Shown here: piece after piece, positions 9,293-17,213 of the stretch
Layout: each line of letters begins with the position of its first letter
Position numbering within the stretch: the first letter of the stretch is position 1
Assembly: GCF_036330325.1 (NCBI RefSeq)
Contig: NZ_JAZDRO010000005.1
Coordinates: 124,001-188,000 of the forward strand
DNA: 64,000 nt
Reading direction: 5' to 3'
DNA from: Hyphobacterium marinum
Lineage (GTDB): Bacteria > Pseudomonadota > Alphaproteobacteria > Caulobacterales > Maricaulaceae
Notes under the pieces: model-generated
Seen by the model: only the letters and a program-made list of their open reading frames with translations
What the model was told of the DNA's origin: nothing
Databases searched by the model: none
Translations under genes and position numbers: made by a program

Positions 9293-9349
9293 GGGTCGAT
9301 TTCCTGAATTGTCCCGCTAACCTGCCGCCCTGGAAGCCAAGGTCAAGGA

Positions 9350-9766
9350 GTGCCCGAATTGAGCGACGGTCAACGCCCCCTCGCCTGCGTCGGTGTCGTC
9401 TGCCGCAAAGGGGATCAGGTCCTCCTGGTAAAACGCGGCCGTGAACCGCTGAAGGGCCGTTGGTCCATTCCCGGCGGCAAGCTCGATTTCGGCGAAACGG
9501 TCCGCGAGGCCGCGCTGCGTGAGCTCGCTGAGGAAACTGGCGTGACCGCCCGCATCACCCGCCTCATCGACGTGGTCGATTCGATCATGGACGGACAGCA
9601 CTATGTGCTGATTGATTTCGAGGCCGAATGGGTGTCGGGTGAACCGGTGGCTACGGACGATGCCGCCGATGCCCGCTTTTTCCCCGTGGAGGACGCCATA
9701 AAGCGGGTGGAATGGGACGAGACACGGCGCGTCATCGCCCCGCCTTTGCCGCAATCGGGCACTTAA
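9350..9766 (+). CDS. NUDIX hydrolase, ADP-ribose pyrophosphatase/MutT-like
   Basis: This 138-residue Nudix hydrolase cleaves nucleoside diphosphate derivatives linked to another moiety. A complete Nudix box is seen from GGKLDFGE through REAALRELAEETG. The start is uncertain: GTG at 9350 is given, but AAGGAG at 9345-9350 is ideally placed for TTG at 9359, three codons downstream. It is followed 10 bases later by the TIGR02301-type gene. Substrate unknown. Confidence 0.88.
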   Translation: MPELSDGQRPLACVGVVCRKGDQVLLVKRGREPLKGRWSIPGGKLDFGETVREAALRELAEETGVTARITRLIDVVDSIMDGQHYVLIDFEAEWVSGEPVATDDAADARFFPVEDAIKRVEWDETRRVIAPPLPQSGT

Positions 9767-9776
9767 AGCATCTGCC

Positions 9777-10175
9777 ATGAACCGCTTCGCCGCCCTTGCC
9801 TGTCTCCTGCTCCTGTCCGGAGCCGCCACCGCGCAGAAGCCGGACGGCGAGGACGCGGAGCGCGATCCCTTTGCCGATCCGGGGCGGTCCCTGCCCTATC
9901 TCGCCTACACGCTCGGCGAACTGCACTACCTCGCCTATTCGTGCGAGGGCAGCTCGGCCCAGCAATGGCGCGCCCGCATGATCGAGCTTCTCGAGCTGGA
10001 GGCACCTGTCTCCGGCAATCGCCGCGAACGCCTGATCCGGGCCTTCAATGACGGATACCAGGTCCAGCGGAGCAGCCGAATCCGCTGCGGGGCCGAAGCA
10101 GAGGCTGAACGCCGGGAACTCAGCGTACGGGGACAGCAATTGTCGGACGCCTTACTGGCATCAGTACTGGAATAG
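9777..10175 (+). CDS. TIGR02301-like exported alphaproteobacterial protein
   Basis: This 132-residue protein has a signal peptide (MNRFAALACLLLLSGAATAQ). The mature part carries YLAYTLGELHYLAYSC, a W-R-x-R-M-x-x-L segment, RRERLIRAFNDGYQ and a second Cys (IRCGAEA), a pattern I recognise as the TIGR02301 family, known only from alphaproteobacteria. The two cysteines may pair in the periplasm. Function is not known. It probably shares a transcript with the upstream Nudix gene and converges on a second Nudix gene two bases away. Confidence 0.75.
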   Translation: MNRFAALACLLLLSGAATAQKPDGEDAERDPFADPGRSLPYLAYTLGELHYLAYSCEGSSAQQWRARMIELLELEAPVSGNRRERLIRAFNDGYQVQRSSRIRCGAEAEAERRELSVRGQQLSDALLASVLE

Positions 10176-10177
10176 CC

Positions 10178-10648
10178 CTACCAGGCCGACGTCCGGGCCT
10201 CGCCGGAAAACACCTCGCGCAACCGCCGCTGCGTGCCGCCGGTTATGCCTTCAGGCGGATGATAGGGATCAAACCAGCCGGTTTCGGCAATTTCCCCAGC
10301 CTTCTCACCACCGCACACTTGCCAGTGCCGCACCCGGTAGAGCAGGACGTGATCACCGCGGAAAACCCGCTCATTGGAATAGATGCCGAACAGGTCCGGT
10401 GGCGCGGTCGGCGCTATGCCCGCCTCTTCGGCCAGCTCCTTGACGAGCGCGTCTTCAGCGGTTTCGCCGCGCTCGATCCCGCCGCCGGGGAAAAACCAGC
10501 CATCGACATAGGTGTGCCGGACAAGGAGGACGTGACCTGCGTCATTTTCGACCAGGGCCCGCACCCCCATCGTCATTGGCCGCCGTACACGCCACCAGGC
10601 CTGCATCAGCGGGCGCAGTACCGGTTCGGCTTTGACACGAAGGCTCAT
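10178..10648 (-). CDS. NUDIX hydrolase, second copy
   Basis: This is a 156-residue Nudix hydrolase with a basic N-terminal stretch (PLMQAWWRVRRPMTMG) and a Nudix box from GGGIERGE through VKELAEEAGI. The usual Arg of the box is Lys here (KELAEE). GWFFPGGG precedes the box. It differs clearly from the Nudix gene at 9350, so it is a distinct paralogue rather than a recent duplication. Substrate unknown. Confidence 0.88.
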   Translation of the reverse strand: MSLRVKAEPVLRPLMQAWWRVRRPMTMGVRALVENDAGHVLLVRHTYVDGWFFPGGGIERGETAEDALVKELAEEAGIAPTAPPDLFGIYSNERVFRGDHVLLYRVRHWQVCGGEKAGEIAETGWFDPYHPPEGITGGTQRRLREVFSGEARTSAW

Positions 10649-10752
10649 GCAGATGACCTACACTTCCCGGCATCCTTGTGCTAGCCGGGGAGGGAAAGGC
10701 GCGGTATGACTGCGCCAAATCCGGATCAACTCCATTTCAGGGAGTCACGCGC

Positions 10753-10833
10753 ATGTTCTCACTCGTCGCGCTCGGCAGCGTTGTCGGCATCTTCGCCCTG
10801 CTGAACCTCATCGAATTCAAGCGTCTCGACTGA
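10753..10833 (+). CDS. single-helix membrane microprotein, 26 residues
   Basis: This is a very short frame: MFSLVALGSVVGIFALLNLI followed by EFKRLD and TGA. It has one hydrophobic helix and a charged C-terminal tail. AGGGAG at 10739-10744 is spaced 8 bases before the ATG, an excellent ribosome-binding site, and the next gene begins 27 bases after the stop. Those features support translation. Function unknown; it could act with the antiporter encoded just downstream. Confidence 0.5.
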   Translation: MFSLVALGSVVGIFALLNLIEFKRLD

Positions 10834-10860
10834 CCGGCCACGGCCTCACTTCAGACCTGA

Positions 10861-11856
10861 ATGTCCCTGACGCTTGCCCTCGCCCTGATACTGATCGGGA
10901 TCGTCGTCCTCCTGTTTGGCGGCGATCTCCTGATCCGCGGAGCTGTTGCCCTCGCCGGACGATGGAAGCTTCCGTCGCTTCTGGTCGGGCTGACCATTGT
11001 CGCGTTCGGAACGTCGGCACCGGAACTCGTCGTCTCGATTGATGCCGCGCTTTCGGGTGCTCCGGGGCTGGCGGTGGGGAATATCGTCGGATCGAACATC
11101 GCCAACGTGCTGTTCGTGCTCGGCGTCCCAGCGCTGTTCGGAGCCATTGGCACATCTAGCCCCGGCGTCAAACGCAACGCGCTGATTGCGCTGATTGCCA
11201 GTGGTGCACTCATTTATGCGGGCCGCGACGGCGCGATCGACCTGATCGAGGGTGCGGTGCTGTTTGCGTGCATCGTTGCTTTTATCGGCTATCTCGGTCT
11301 TCTGTCGCGCCGAAAGCCGGATGACCCGATGGTCGCCGAATTGCTGGAAGCCGAGACCGCACCGGGCCTGCCCAAATCATCAGCGACGATCGCCCTGATG
11401 CTGATCGTGGGCATCATCGCCCTGCCTGGTGGTGCCCACATGATCGTGCTGGGCGGGTCGCGGGCTGCCGAGCTTCTCGGCGTCAGTGACACCGTGATCG
11501 GTCTGACCGTCCTGGCACTGGGCACGTCATTGCCCGAATTTGCCACCGTCCTCGTCGCCGCCTTCCGCCGTCAAGCCGATCTGGCCATCGGTAATGTGCT
11601 CGGCTCAAATGTGTTCAACGTCTTCGCCGTGGGCGGCGGGGCCGCTCTTGCCGCCGGTGCCGCCGGAACCGAACTCACCGTCGCCGCCTCCTTCATGGAC
11701 TTTGATTTCTGGGTGATGCTCGGCGCGAGCACGCTCCTCTTCTTGTGGATCCTCACCAGCCGCCCCATCGGGCGTGTGATGGGCGGGCTTTTGTTCCTGG
11801 GCTATGGGGCGTATATCGCCGCCCTCGCCTACATGAACCAGATCCAGCTGCCCTGA
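10861..11856 (+). CDS. calcium/sodium antiporter, YrbG/CaCA family
   Basis: This is a 331-residue inner-membrane cation exchanger with the two inverted alpha repeats of the CaCA superfamily: FGTSAPELVVSIDAAL with GNIVGSNIANVLFVLG in the first half, and LGTSLPEFATVLVAAF with GNVLGSNVFNVF in the second. About ten hydrophobic helices are visible. It probably exports Ca2+ in exchange for Na+ or H+. It lies between the 26-residue peptide gene and the QueD-like gene, which starts 14 bases after it. Confidence 0.92.
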   Translation: MSLTLALALILIGIVVLLFGGDLLIRGAVALAGRWKLPSLLVGLTIVAFGTSAPELVVSIDAALSGAPGLAVGNIVGSNIANVLFVLGVPALFGAIGTSSPGVKRNALIALIASGALIYAGRDGAIDLIEGAVLFACIVAFIGYLGLLSRRKPDDPMVAELLEAETAPGLPKSSATIALMLIVGIIALPGGAHMIVLGGSRAAELLGVSDTVIGLTVLALGTSLPEFATVLVAAFRRQADLAIGNVLGSNVFNVFAVGGGAALAAGAAGTELTVAASFMDFDFWVMLGASTLLFLWILTSRPIGRVMGGLLFLGYGAYIAALAYMNQIQLP

Positions 11857-11870
11857 CAGGCCCCTCGCCC

Positions 11871-12245
11871 ATGCCGAACACACGACTGGAAATCTCGAAG
11901 GACTTTACCTTCGAAGCGGCTCACTATTTCGAGCACAAGCCGGATGCTCATCCGTTCAAGCGCATGCACGGACATTCCTTTGCCGGCACGGTGACGCTCG
12001 CCGGTCATCCCAATGACGAGGCCGGCTGGGTCAAGGATTTCTGGGAAATCGAGGCGGCAGTGAAGGCCGTGATCGACACGATTGATCATCGCCTGCTCAA
12101 CGAGATCGAAGGCCTGGAAAAACCCTCCCTCGAAGCAATAGCCGCCTATGTCTTCGACCGGCTGGAGCCCACACTTCCGGGTCTCGTCGCGGTCGAAATC
12201 CGCCGGCCCTCCTGTGGGGAGAAAGCGGTTCTCCGCCGGGGCTGA
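11871..12245 (+). CDS. 6-pyruvoyl-tetrahydropterin synthase/QueD family protein lacking the usual catalytic Cys
   Basis: This is a 124-residue COG0720 protein. QueD makes 6-carboxytetrahydropterin for queuosine, and relatives act in folate/biopterin chemistry. Family residues are clear: KDFTFEAAH (zinc His18), HGHSF (His33, His35), DFWEIEAAVK, IDHRLLNEI, and a C-terminal SCGEKAVLRRG. The catalytic Cys normally four residues before the HGH is Phe29 here. It may therefore be a non-QueD subgroup or inactive in that reaction. The ATG at 11871 begins exactly where the family does. Confidence 0.85.
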   Translation: MPNTRLEISKDFTFEAAHYFEHKPDAHPFKRMHGHSFAGTVTLAGHPNDEAGWVKDFWEIEAAVKAVIDTIDHRLLNEIEGLEKPSLEAIAAYVFDRLEPTLPGLVAVEIRRPSCGEKAVLRRG

Positions 12246-12271
12246 CCCCGCCTGCCGATATTGCCATACTG

Positions 12272-12292
12272 CTCCGAAACGCCATTTCGGAG
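12272..12292 (+). promoter_or_regulatory. hairpin enclosing the ribosome-binding site of the DsrE-like gene
   Basis: CTCCGAAA and TTTCGGAG form a perfect 8-bp inverted repeat with a 5-base loop. The GGAG of the 3' arm is the best Shine-Dalgarno sequence for the ATG at 12302 (nine bases away). The RBS would be paired in the folded RNA, which could limit or regulate translation. It lacks a T-run, so it is not a standard terminator. Confidence 0.45.
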
Positions 12293-12301
12293 ATCTCAGT
12301 C

Positions 12302-12835
12302 ATGCGCCTCTTCGCGACCGCCGCACTTGCTACCGTCCTCACCGCTCCAGCGCTCGCCGGCCCCGATGCCTTTCATCCCGGATCGCTGATCCCGGAGTTT
12401 GGTAATGTCGCCGCCGTCGATACGACAGTCGATGTGCCGGAAACCCTGCGCCTCAGTTTCGATACCGCGACCGAAGCCGAACCGGGCGAGCTCCATCGCA
12501 CACTGACCTCGGCCGCGCGTTTCCTGAACATGCATGCTGAGGCGGGGGTCGATCCGGCGAACATCAACCTGGCCGTCGTGGTCCACGGTCGCGCGGTACG
12601 CGATGTCGCGAATGCAGACGTCTATGGCGCGGCCCACGACGGCGCGGAAAACGCCAACGAAGCGCTCATCGCTGCGCTCGTGGCGCAGGGCGTGCGTATC
12701 TATGTCTGCGGCCAGTCAGCGGCTTATTACGATGTGGGAACCGGCGATCTTCAGCCCGGTGTCGACATGGCGCTGTCGGCGATGACCGCCCATGCCATGC
12801 TCCAGGCCGAGGGATACGCCATCAATCCGTTCTGA
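12302..12835 (+). CDS. exported DsrE/DsrF-like family protein
   Basis: This 177-residue protein has a signal peptide (MRLFATAALATVLTAPALA). The mature domain has the DsrE/F-type order: a long helix rich in Ala, NINLAVVVHGRAV, ALIAALVAQGVRIYVCGQSAAYY with one Cys, then a C-terminal helix and AEGYAINPF. Cytoplasmic DsrE proteins carry sulfur on such a Cys. Periplasmic forms like this one have no assigned role. The hairpin at its RBS is described separately. It converges on folB. Confidence 0.8.
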   Translation: MRLFATAALATVLTAPALAGPDAFHPGSLIPEFGNVAAVDTTVDVPETLRLSFDTATEAEPGELHRTLTSAARFLNMHAEAGVDPANINLAVVVHGRAVRDVANADVYGAAHDGAENANEALIAALVAQGVRIYVCGQSAAYYDVGTGDLQPGVDMALSAMTAHAMLQAEGYAINPF

Positions 12836-12841
12836 CGCATA

Positions 12842-13243
12842 TTATTTCCGGCGGAAGCGGGTGAGTCCGACCGATTCGGCGTGCTCATAGACATCGGTTT
12901 TGCGCGTGGTAACGGCCGCGGCGAGCACCGGTCCTGGCACGAGGGCCGCGTCGAGAATTTCCCCGCACAGCGTTTCCTGCAGGTCAAACTGGCGTTCCTG
13001 CAGCGTCTCGATGGCGTCGAGCAGATAATCGTAATCGACAACGCCGCCGATCGAATCCGAACCGTCCCAGTCCTTCGCACTGACGACGGTGACGACATCG
13101 ACGCGGATACGCTGACGGCGGCCGCGTTCATGGTCATGAATGCCGATCTCGATATTCAGCATCACCCCGTCGAGCCGATAGACGAATACGTCGTTCCCGG
13201 CTGAACCGGTGAGCGCGTCCTCGATGATCTGGGCCAGATTCAT
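12842..13243 (-). CDS. folB: dihydroneopterin aldolase
   Basis: This 133-residue protein of the FolB family converts dihydroneopterin to hydroxymethyl-dihydropterin and glycolaldehyde in folate synthesis. Motifs seen are VFVYRLDGVMLNIEIGIHDHERGRRQRIRVDV, GVVDYDYLLDAI and a C-terminal VTTRKTDVYEHAESVGL. It overlaps the upstream pteridine-reductase-like gene by four bases (ATGA), so the two are translated together, consistent with a shared pterin pathway. Confidence 0.87.
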   Translation of the reverse strand: MNLAQIIEDALTGSAGNDVFVYRLDGVMLNIEIGIHDHERGRRQRIRVDVVTVVSAKDWDGSDSIGGVVDYDYLLDAIETLQERQFDLQETLCGEILDAALVPGPVLAAAVTTRKTDVYEHAESVGLTRFRRK

Positions 13244-13995
13244 GACCGGTCCTTTCCGTCGAACATCACATCGTGCGGGCGCGGATCGAGATGCTGGCCC
13301 CCGTCAATGGCAATCGTCTCGCCTGTCATGGATGGCGTCGCAAGGATGAAGCGCACTGCACGGACGATGTCCGCCGGCTCTGCCCCGCCCTGCATCGGAT
13401 TGTTGCGGTGGGCGCGTTCGAAATCAGCCTGGCTCTGGCCAGCAGATGGCAGGGTGATGCCCGGCGCGATTCCGTTGACCCGCACACGCGGGGCAAACGC
13501 CATCGCCATGGTTTCGGTCGCCGCCAGCAATCCGGCCTTTGACAGCGTGTAGGAGAAGAAATCCGGATTGAGATTGAAGAGCTTCTGGTCGAGCAGATTG
13601 ATCACACAGCCGGAACTGCGCCCCGTATGCCCCTTCGCCATCGCGGACGCCAGCAGCGCCGGGGCCATCAGATTGACCTTCAGCGCCAGCTCCATGCGGT
13701 CATGGTCGATGTGCTCGGGCGCATCGAACTCGAAGACGGAGGCGGAATTGACCAGGATGTCAATCCGCCCCAGCCCGTCCATGAAATTGGCAATCCCGCC
13801 CGTGTCGGACAGGTCAAACCCGGCAGTCCGTGCCTGACCACCGGACGCACGAATTGTCTCAACCGTGGCGTCGGCCTCGTCTGCCGAGGTGTTGAAATGA
13901 ACGATCACCTCATGCCCGTCCGCAGCGAGGCCCTTGGCGATCTCTGCACCCAGCCGCTTGCCAGCGCCGGTCACGAGCGCGATTTTGGTTGTCAT
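13240..13995 (-). CDS. FolM/PTR1-type pteridine reductase (SDR)
   Basis: This is a 251-residue short-chain reductase. The nucleotide motif is TGAGKRLG (TGxxxRxG), which marks pteridine reductases rather than ordinary SDRs. The catalytic set is Asp (NLLDQK), Tyr (SYTLSK, 13 residues after the Asp) and Lys (Tyr+4), the same spacing as PTR1. I infer a dihydromonapterin or dihydrofolate reductase, strengthened by overlap with folB. The ATG has GGAGG upstream. Its start codon overlaps that of divergent uvrC in a shared CATG at 13993-13996. Confidence 0.85.
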   Translation of the reverse strand: MTTKIALVTGAGKRLGAEIAKGLAADGHEVIVHFNTSADEADATVETIRASGGQARTAGFDLSDTGGIANFMDGLGRIDILVNSASVFEFDAPEHIDHDRMELALKVNLMAPALLASAMAKGHTGRSSGCVINLLDQKLFNLNPDFFSYTLSKAGLLAATETMAMAFAPRVRVNGIAPGITLPSAGQSQADFERAHRNNPMQGGAEPADIVRAVRFILATPSMTGETIAIDGGQHLDPRPHDVMFDGKDRS

Positions 13996-15904
13996 GAAAG
14001 CCTCCCGACCCGACCGGCCACCGATTGACGCGGGCGACGTTCCGGCCCCGCCGCCAGAAGATGGTGCCGGGCGGAGCGGACCGCAAATTATCGCTGCATA
14101 TGTGAAGAATCTGCCCGGCAAGCCCGGTGTCTACCGCATGTTCGGCGAGGACGGCGAAGTGCTCTATGTCGGCAAGGCAAAAAACCTGAAAAACCGGGTG
14201 TCGAACTACGCCAAGACCGGCGGTCACACCAATCGCATCGCCCTGATGATCGCCCTGACCCGGTCGATGGAGTTCGTCGTTACCGCGACCGAGACCGAGG
14301 CGCTGCTGCTCGAAGCCAACCTGATCAAGCGCTTGAAACCGCGCTTCAACATCATCCTGCGCGATGACAAGTCCTTCCCCTACATCCTCATCCGCAAGGA
14401 CCACGCTGCGCCGCAGATCCTGAAACACCGTGGCGCGCGCAAGAAGAATGGCGACTATTTCGGCCCATTCGCCAGCGCTGGGGCGGTCAACCAGACACTC
14501 AACACGCTGCAGAAAGCCTTCCTGCTGCGCACCTGTTCGGACAGCGTCTATGAGGGCCGCACACGCCCCTGCATGCTCCACCAGATCAAGCGTTGCGCCG
14601 CGCCCTGCGTCGGGCTGATCAGTGAGGACAGCTATGGCGCGCTAGTCGATCAGGCCGAAGCCTTCCTGCGTGGCAAATCGAATGCCCTGCGCGAAGGCCT
14701 CAGCAAGGAAATGGCCGAAGCCTCCGACGCGCTCGACTTCGAAACCGCAGCGCGACTGCGTGATCGCATCCGCGCTATCGCAGCCGTCACGACCGACCAG
14801 GGCGTCAATCCCGATGGCGTTGAGGAGGCCGACATCGTCGCGCTCGCACAGGATGGCGGGAAGAGCTGCGTGCAGGTCTTCTTCTACCGGGCCGGGCAGA
14901 ACTGGGGGAACCAGTCCTTCTTCCCGCGCCATGAAGCCGACGCCGAACCGGCGGAAATCATCGCTGCCTTCCTTGCCCAGTTCTACGACGACCGCCCCGC
15001 CCCGTCCCTGATCCTCACCTCTCATGCGCCGGAAGATTCGGACCTGATCGCGGAAGCGCTGACGATCCGGGCGAACCGCAAGGTGACGATCCATGCGCCG
15101 TCACGCGGCGAAAAGAAGAAACTCGTCGCCCAGACCCGCAACAATGCGCGTGAGGCGCTGTCGCGCCGCCTATCGGAAACCGCGACCCAGAACCAGCTTC
15201 TGAAGGGTGTGGCGAAAGTCTTCGGCCTCGACGCCCCGCCCGAGCGGATCGAGGTCTACGACAACTCACACATCCAGGGCACGAATGCGCTCGGTGCGAT
15301 GATCGTGGCCGGACCGGAAGGCTTCTCCAAACCCCACTACCGCCGCTTCAACATGAAGGGCGACGATGCGGGAACGAATGACGATTTTGCCATGATGGCG
15401 GCGATGCTTCGCCGCCGCTTTTCGCGGCTGCTGCGAGAGCGCGAGGATGGGGCTCCCGTGCCCGACCTCGTCCTGATCGACGGCGGCAAGGGCCAGCTTT
15501 CCGCGGTGATGGAGGTCATGGCCGATCTCGGTCTGGAAGACATCCCGGTCGCCGCCATCGCCAAGGGGCCGGAGCGCGATGCGGGCCGCGAGGCCTTCTA
15601 CATGCCGGGAAAACCGCCCTTCAAACTGCCGATGAATGACCCGGTGCTCTATTATCTCCAGCGCCTGCGCGATGAAGCCCACCGCTTCGCCATCGGCGGA
15701 CACAGGGCCAAGCGCCAGCGCGCCATTCGCGACAATCCGCTCGATGGCATTCCCGGTGTCGGCCCGTCGCGCAAGAAGGCCTTGCTTGCCCATTTCGGTT
15801 CGGCCAAGGCTGTGGAACGTGCCGCCCTCTCTGATCTCGAAGGTGTCGACGGGGTCTCGGGCGCGATGGCCAAACGCATCTATGACTGGTTCCGCGAGGG
15901 CTGA
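13994..15904 (+). CDS. uvrC: UvrC, excinuclease ABC subunit C
   Basis: UvrC makes the two incisions in nucleotide excision repair. The 636-residue protein has, in order, the GIY-YIG 3'-nuclease domain (LPGKPGVYRMF, VLYVGKAKNLKNRV), a UVR motif (ALDFETAARLRDRI), the RNase H-like 5'-nuclease (EVYDNSHIQG, DLVLIDGGKGQL) and C-terminal helix-hairpin-helix units (IPGVGPSRKKALLAHFG). The first 48 residues are a Pro-rich extension. The ATG at 13994 overlaps the divergent start of the pteridine-reductase gene and has no clear RBS; a GTG at 14101 is an alternative. pgsA follows directly. Confidence 0.95.
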   Translation: MKASRPDRPPIDAGDVPAPPPEDGAGRSGPQIIAAYVKNLPGKPGVYRMFGEDGEVLYVGKAKNLKNRVSNYAKTGGHTNRIALMIALTRSMEFVVTATETEALLLEANLIKRLKPRFNIILRDDKSFPYILIRKDHAAPQILKHRGARKKNGDYFGPFASAGAVNQTLNTLQKAFLLRTCSDSVYEGRTRPCMLHQIKRCAAPCVGLISEDSYGALVDQAEAFLRGKSNALREGLSKEMAEASDALDFETAARLRDRIRAIAAVTTDQGVNPDGVEEADIVALAQDGGKSCVQVFFYRAGQNWGNQSFFPRHEADAEPAEIIAAFLAQFYDDRPAPSLILTSHAPEDSDLIAEALTIRANRKVTIHAPSRGEKKKLVAQTRNNAREALSRRLSETATQNQLLKGVAKVFGLDAPPERIEVYDNSHIQGTNALGAMIVAGPEGFSKPHYRRFNMKGDDAGTNDDFAMMAAMLRRRFSRLLREREDGAPVPDLVLIDGGKGQLSAVMEVMADLGLEDIPVAAIAKGPERDAGREAFYMPGKPPFKLPMNDPVLYYLQRLRDEAHRFAIGGHRAKRQRAIRDNPLDGIPGVGPSRKKALLAHFGSAKAVERAALSDLEGVDGVSGAMAKRIYDWFREG

Positions 15905-15905
15905 A

Positions 15906-16490
15906 ATGATCCGCCAGATACCGAATATCCTGACGCTACTGCGCTGCGCGGCCGGTCCGGCGGGGGCCGTCTGCCTGTGGATCAGCGCGTCGGCCGCCAG
16001 TGAGGCCGACGCCGAGCAGTGGTGGCTCTATGCCCTCATTCTGTTCATCGCCGGTGCGATAACCGACGGGCTGGATGGATGGCTGGCGCGCAAGTTGAAC
16101 GCCGTCTCGAACTTCGGCGCAGTGATCGACCCGATTGCCGACAAGATTTTCGTCGCGTCCTTTCTGGTTGTCTTTGTACTGATGGCGGACGGCTGGATCA
16201 TGATCGCGGCACCGGTGGCCGCCATTCTCGCCCGCGATGTCGTGATGACAGGGGTCCGTTTCGCCCGGCTGGGCCAGTCGTCAAACCCTTTGCCCGTGAC
16301 CTTTTCCGCCAAGATGAAGACGGTCATGGAAATGGCAGCAATCGGTTGGTTTTTCCTGCTCCGTATTCTGGTCGAGGACGGCGGGAGCTGGGCCTATGAG
16401 ACCTGGATTGTCCTCCTCTGGCTGGCGGCTGCGCTGAGCCTCTACACGGGCCTCGGCTATCTGCTTCCCCGGCGCGGGAAAAGCGGCTAG
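15906..16490 (+). CDS. pgsA: CDP-diacylglycerol-glycerol-3-phosphate 3-phosphatidyltransferase
   Basis: This 194-residue integral membrane enzyme makes phosphatidylglycerol phosphate from CDP-diacylglycerol. The CDP-alcohol phosphotransferase motif D-G-x2-A-R-x8-G-x3-D-x3-D is complete (DGLDGWLARK followed by FGAVIDPIADK). The start MIRQIPNILTLLR is typical. The gene begins two bases after the uvrC stop, an adjacency also seen in enterobacteria. Confidence 0.94.
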   Translation: MIRQIPNILTLLRCAAGPAGAVCLWISASAASEADAEQWWLYALILFIAGAITDGLDGWLARKLNAVSNFGAVIDPIADKIFVASFLVVFVLMADGWIMIAAPVAAILARDVVMTGVRFARLGQSSNPLPVTFSAKMKTVMEMAAIGWFFLLRILVEDGGSWAYETWIVLLWLAAALSLYTGLGYLLPRRGKSG

Positions 16491-16502
16491 GACGCGAAGA
16501 CC

Positions 16503-17204
16503 ATGGCCAAGACGTCCGATAATGACGCACACATTCTCGTCGTCGACGATGACGACCGGATCCGCAATCTGCTGAAACGCTTTCTCGGCGAGCGCGGCTT
16601 CCGCGTCAGCGCAGCCCCGGATGCGGCCAAGGCCATCGCCATGTTGCGTTCGGTCGAGTTCGACCTCCTCATTCTCGACGTGATGATGCCGGGCATGAAC
16701 GGGTTCGACCTGACGGCCGAGGTCCGCAAGACAGGCGACACGCCGGTCATCCTCCTGACCGCGCGCGGGGAGGCCGAGGATCGCATCAAGGGGCTGACCC
16801 TGGGGGCTGACGACTATCTGCCCAAGCCCTTCGAACCGGAAGAACTGGTTCTCAGGATCGGCGCGATCCTGCGCCGCTCACGCGTGGTCGAGACCGGCCA
16901 CACCAAGGTCCGCTTCGGCAACTGGACTTATGACATTAGCCGCGAAGCGCTCGAGCATAATGGCGAACGTGTCCGCCTTACCGGTGGAGAAGCGGCCTTG
17001 CTGACCGCGCTGGCGACAACGCCCGGCGCGACCGTCAGCCGCTATGATCTCTCGGAAACCGCGGGAGGCGGCGAACGCGCCGTCGATGTCCAGATGACAA
17101 GGCTGCGGCGCAAGATCGAAGCCGACCCCCGCCAGCCCCTGCACCTGCATACCGTGAGGGGTGAAGGTTACAAGCTGATGGCCGACGCCGTCTTCGAGGA
17201 CTAG
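16503..17204 (+). CDS. OmpR/PetR-type response regulator
   Basis: This is a 233-residue two-component regulator. The receiver domain has the acidic pocket VVDDDD, the phosphorylated Asp59 (LLILDV), a Thr (LLTARG) and Lys (LPKPFEP). The C-terminal winged helix ends TVRGEGYKLM, and RLTGGEAALL fits the OmpR family DNA-binding domain. It precedes its likely sensor kinase by 9 bases. By arrangement it resembles the alphaproteobacterial PetR or CenR group, but I cannot assign the regulon. Confidence 0.9.
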   Translation: MAKTSDNDAHILVVDDDDRIRNLLKRFLGERGFRVSAAPDAAKAIAMLRSVEFDLLILDVMMPGMNGFDLTAEVRKTGDTPVILLTARGEAEDRIKGLTLGADDYLPKPFEPEELVLRIGAILRRSRVVETGHTKVRFGNWTYDISREALEHNGERVRLTGGEAALLTALATTPGATVSRYDLSETAGGGERAVDVQMTRLRRKIEADPRQPLHLHTVRGEGYKLMADAVFED

Positions 17205-17213
17205 GATCGCGGC

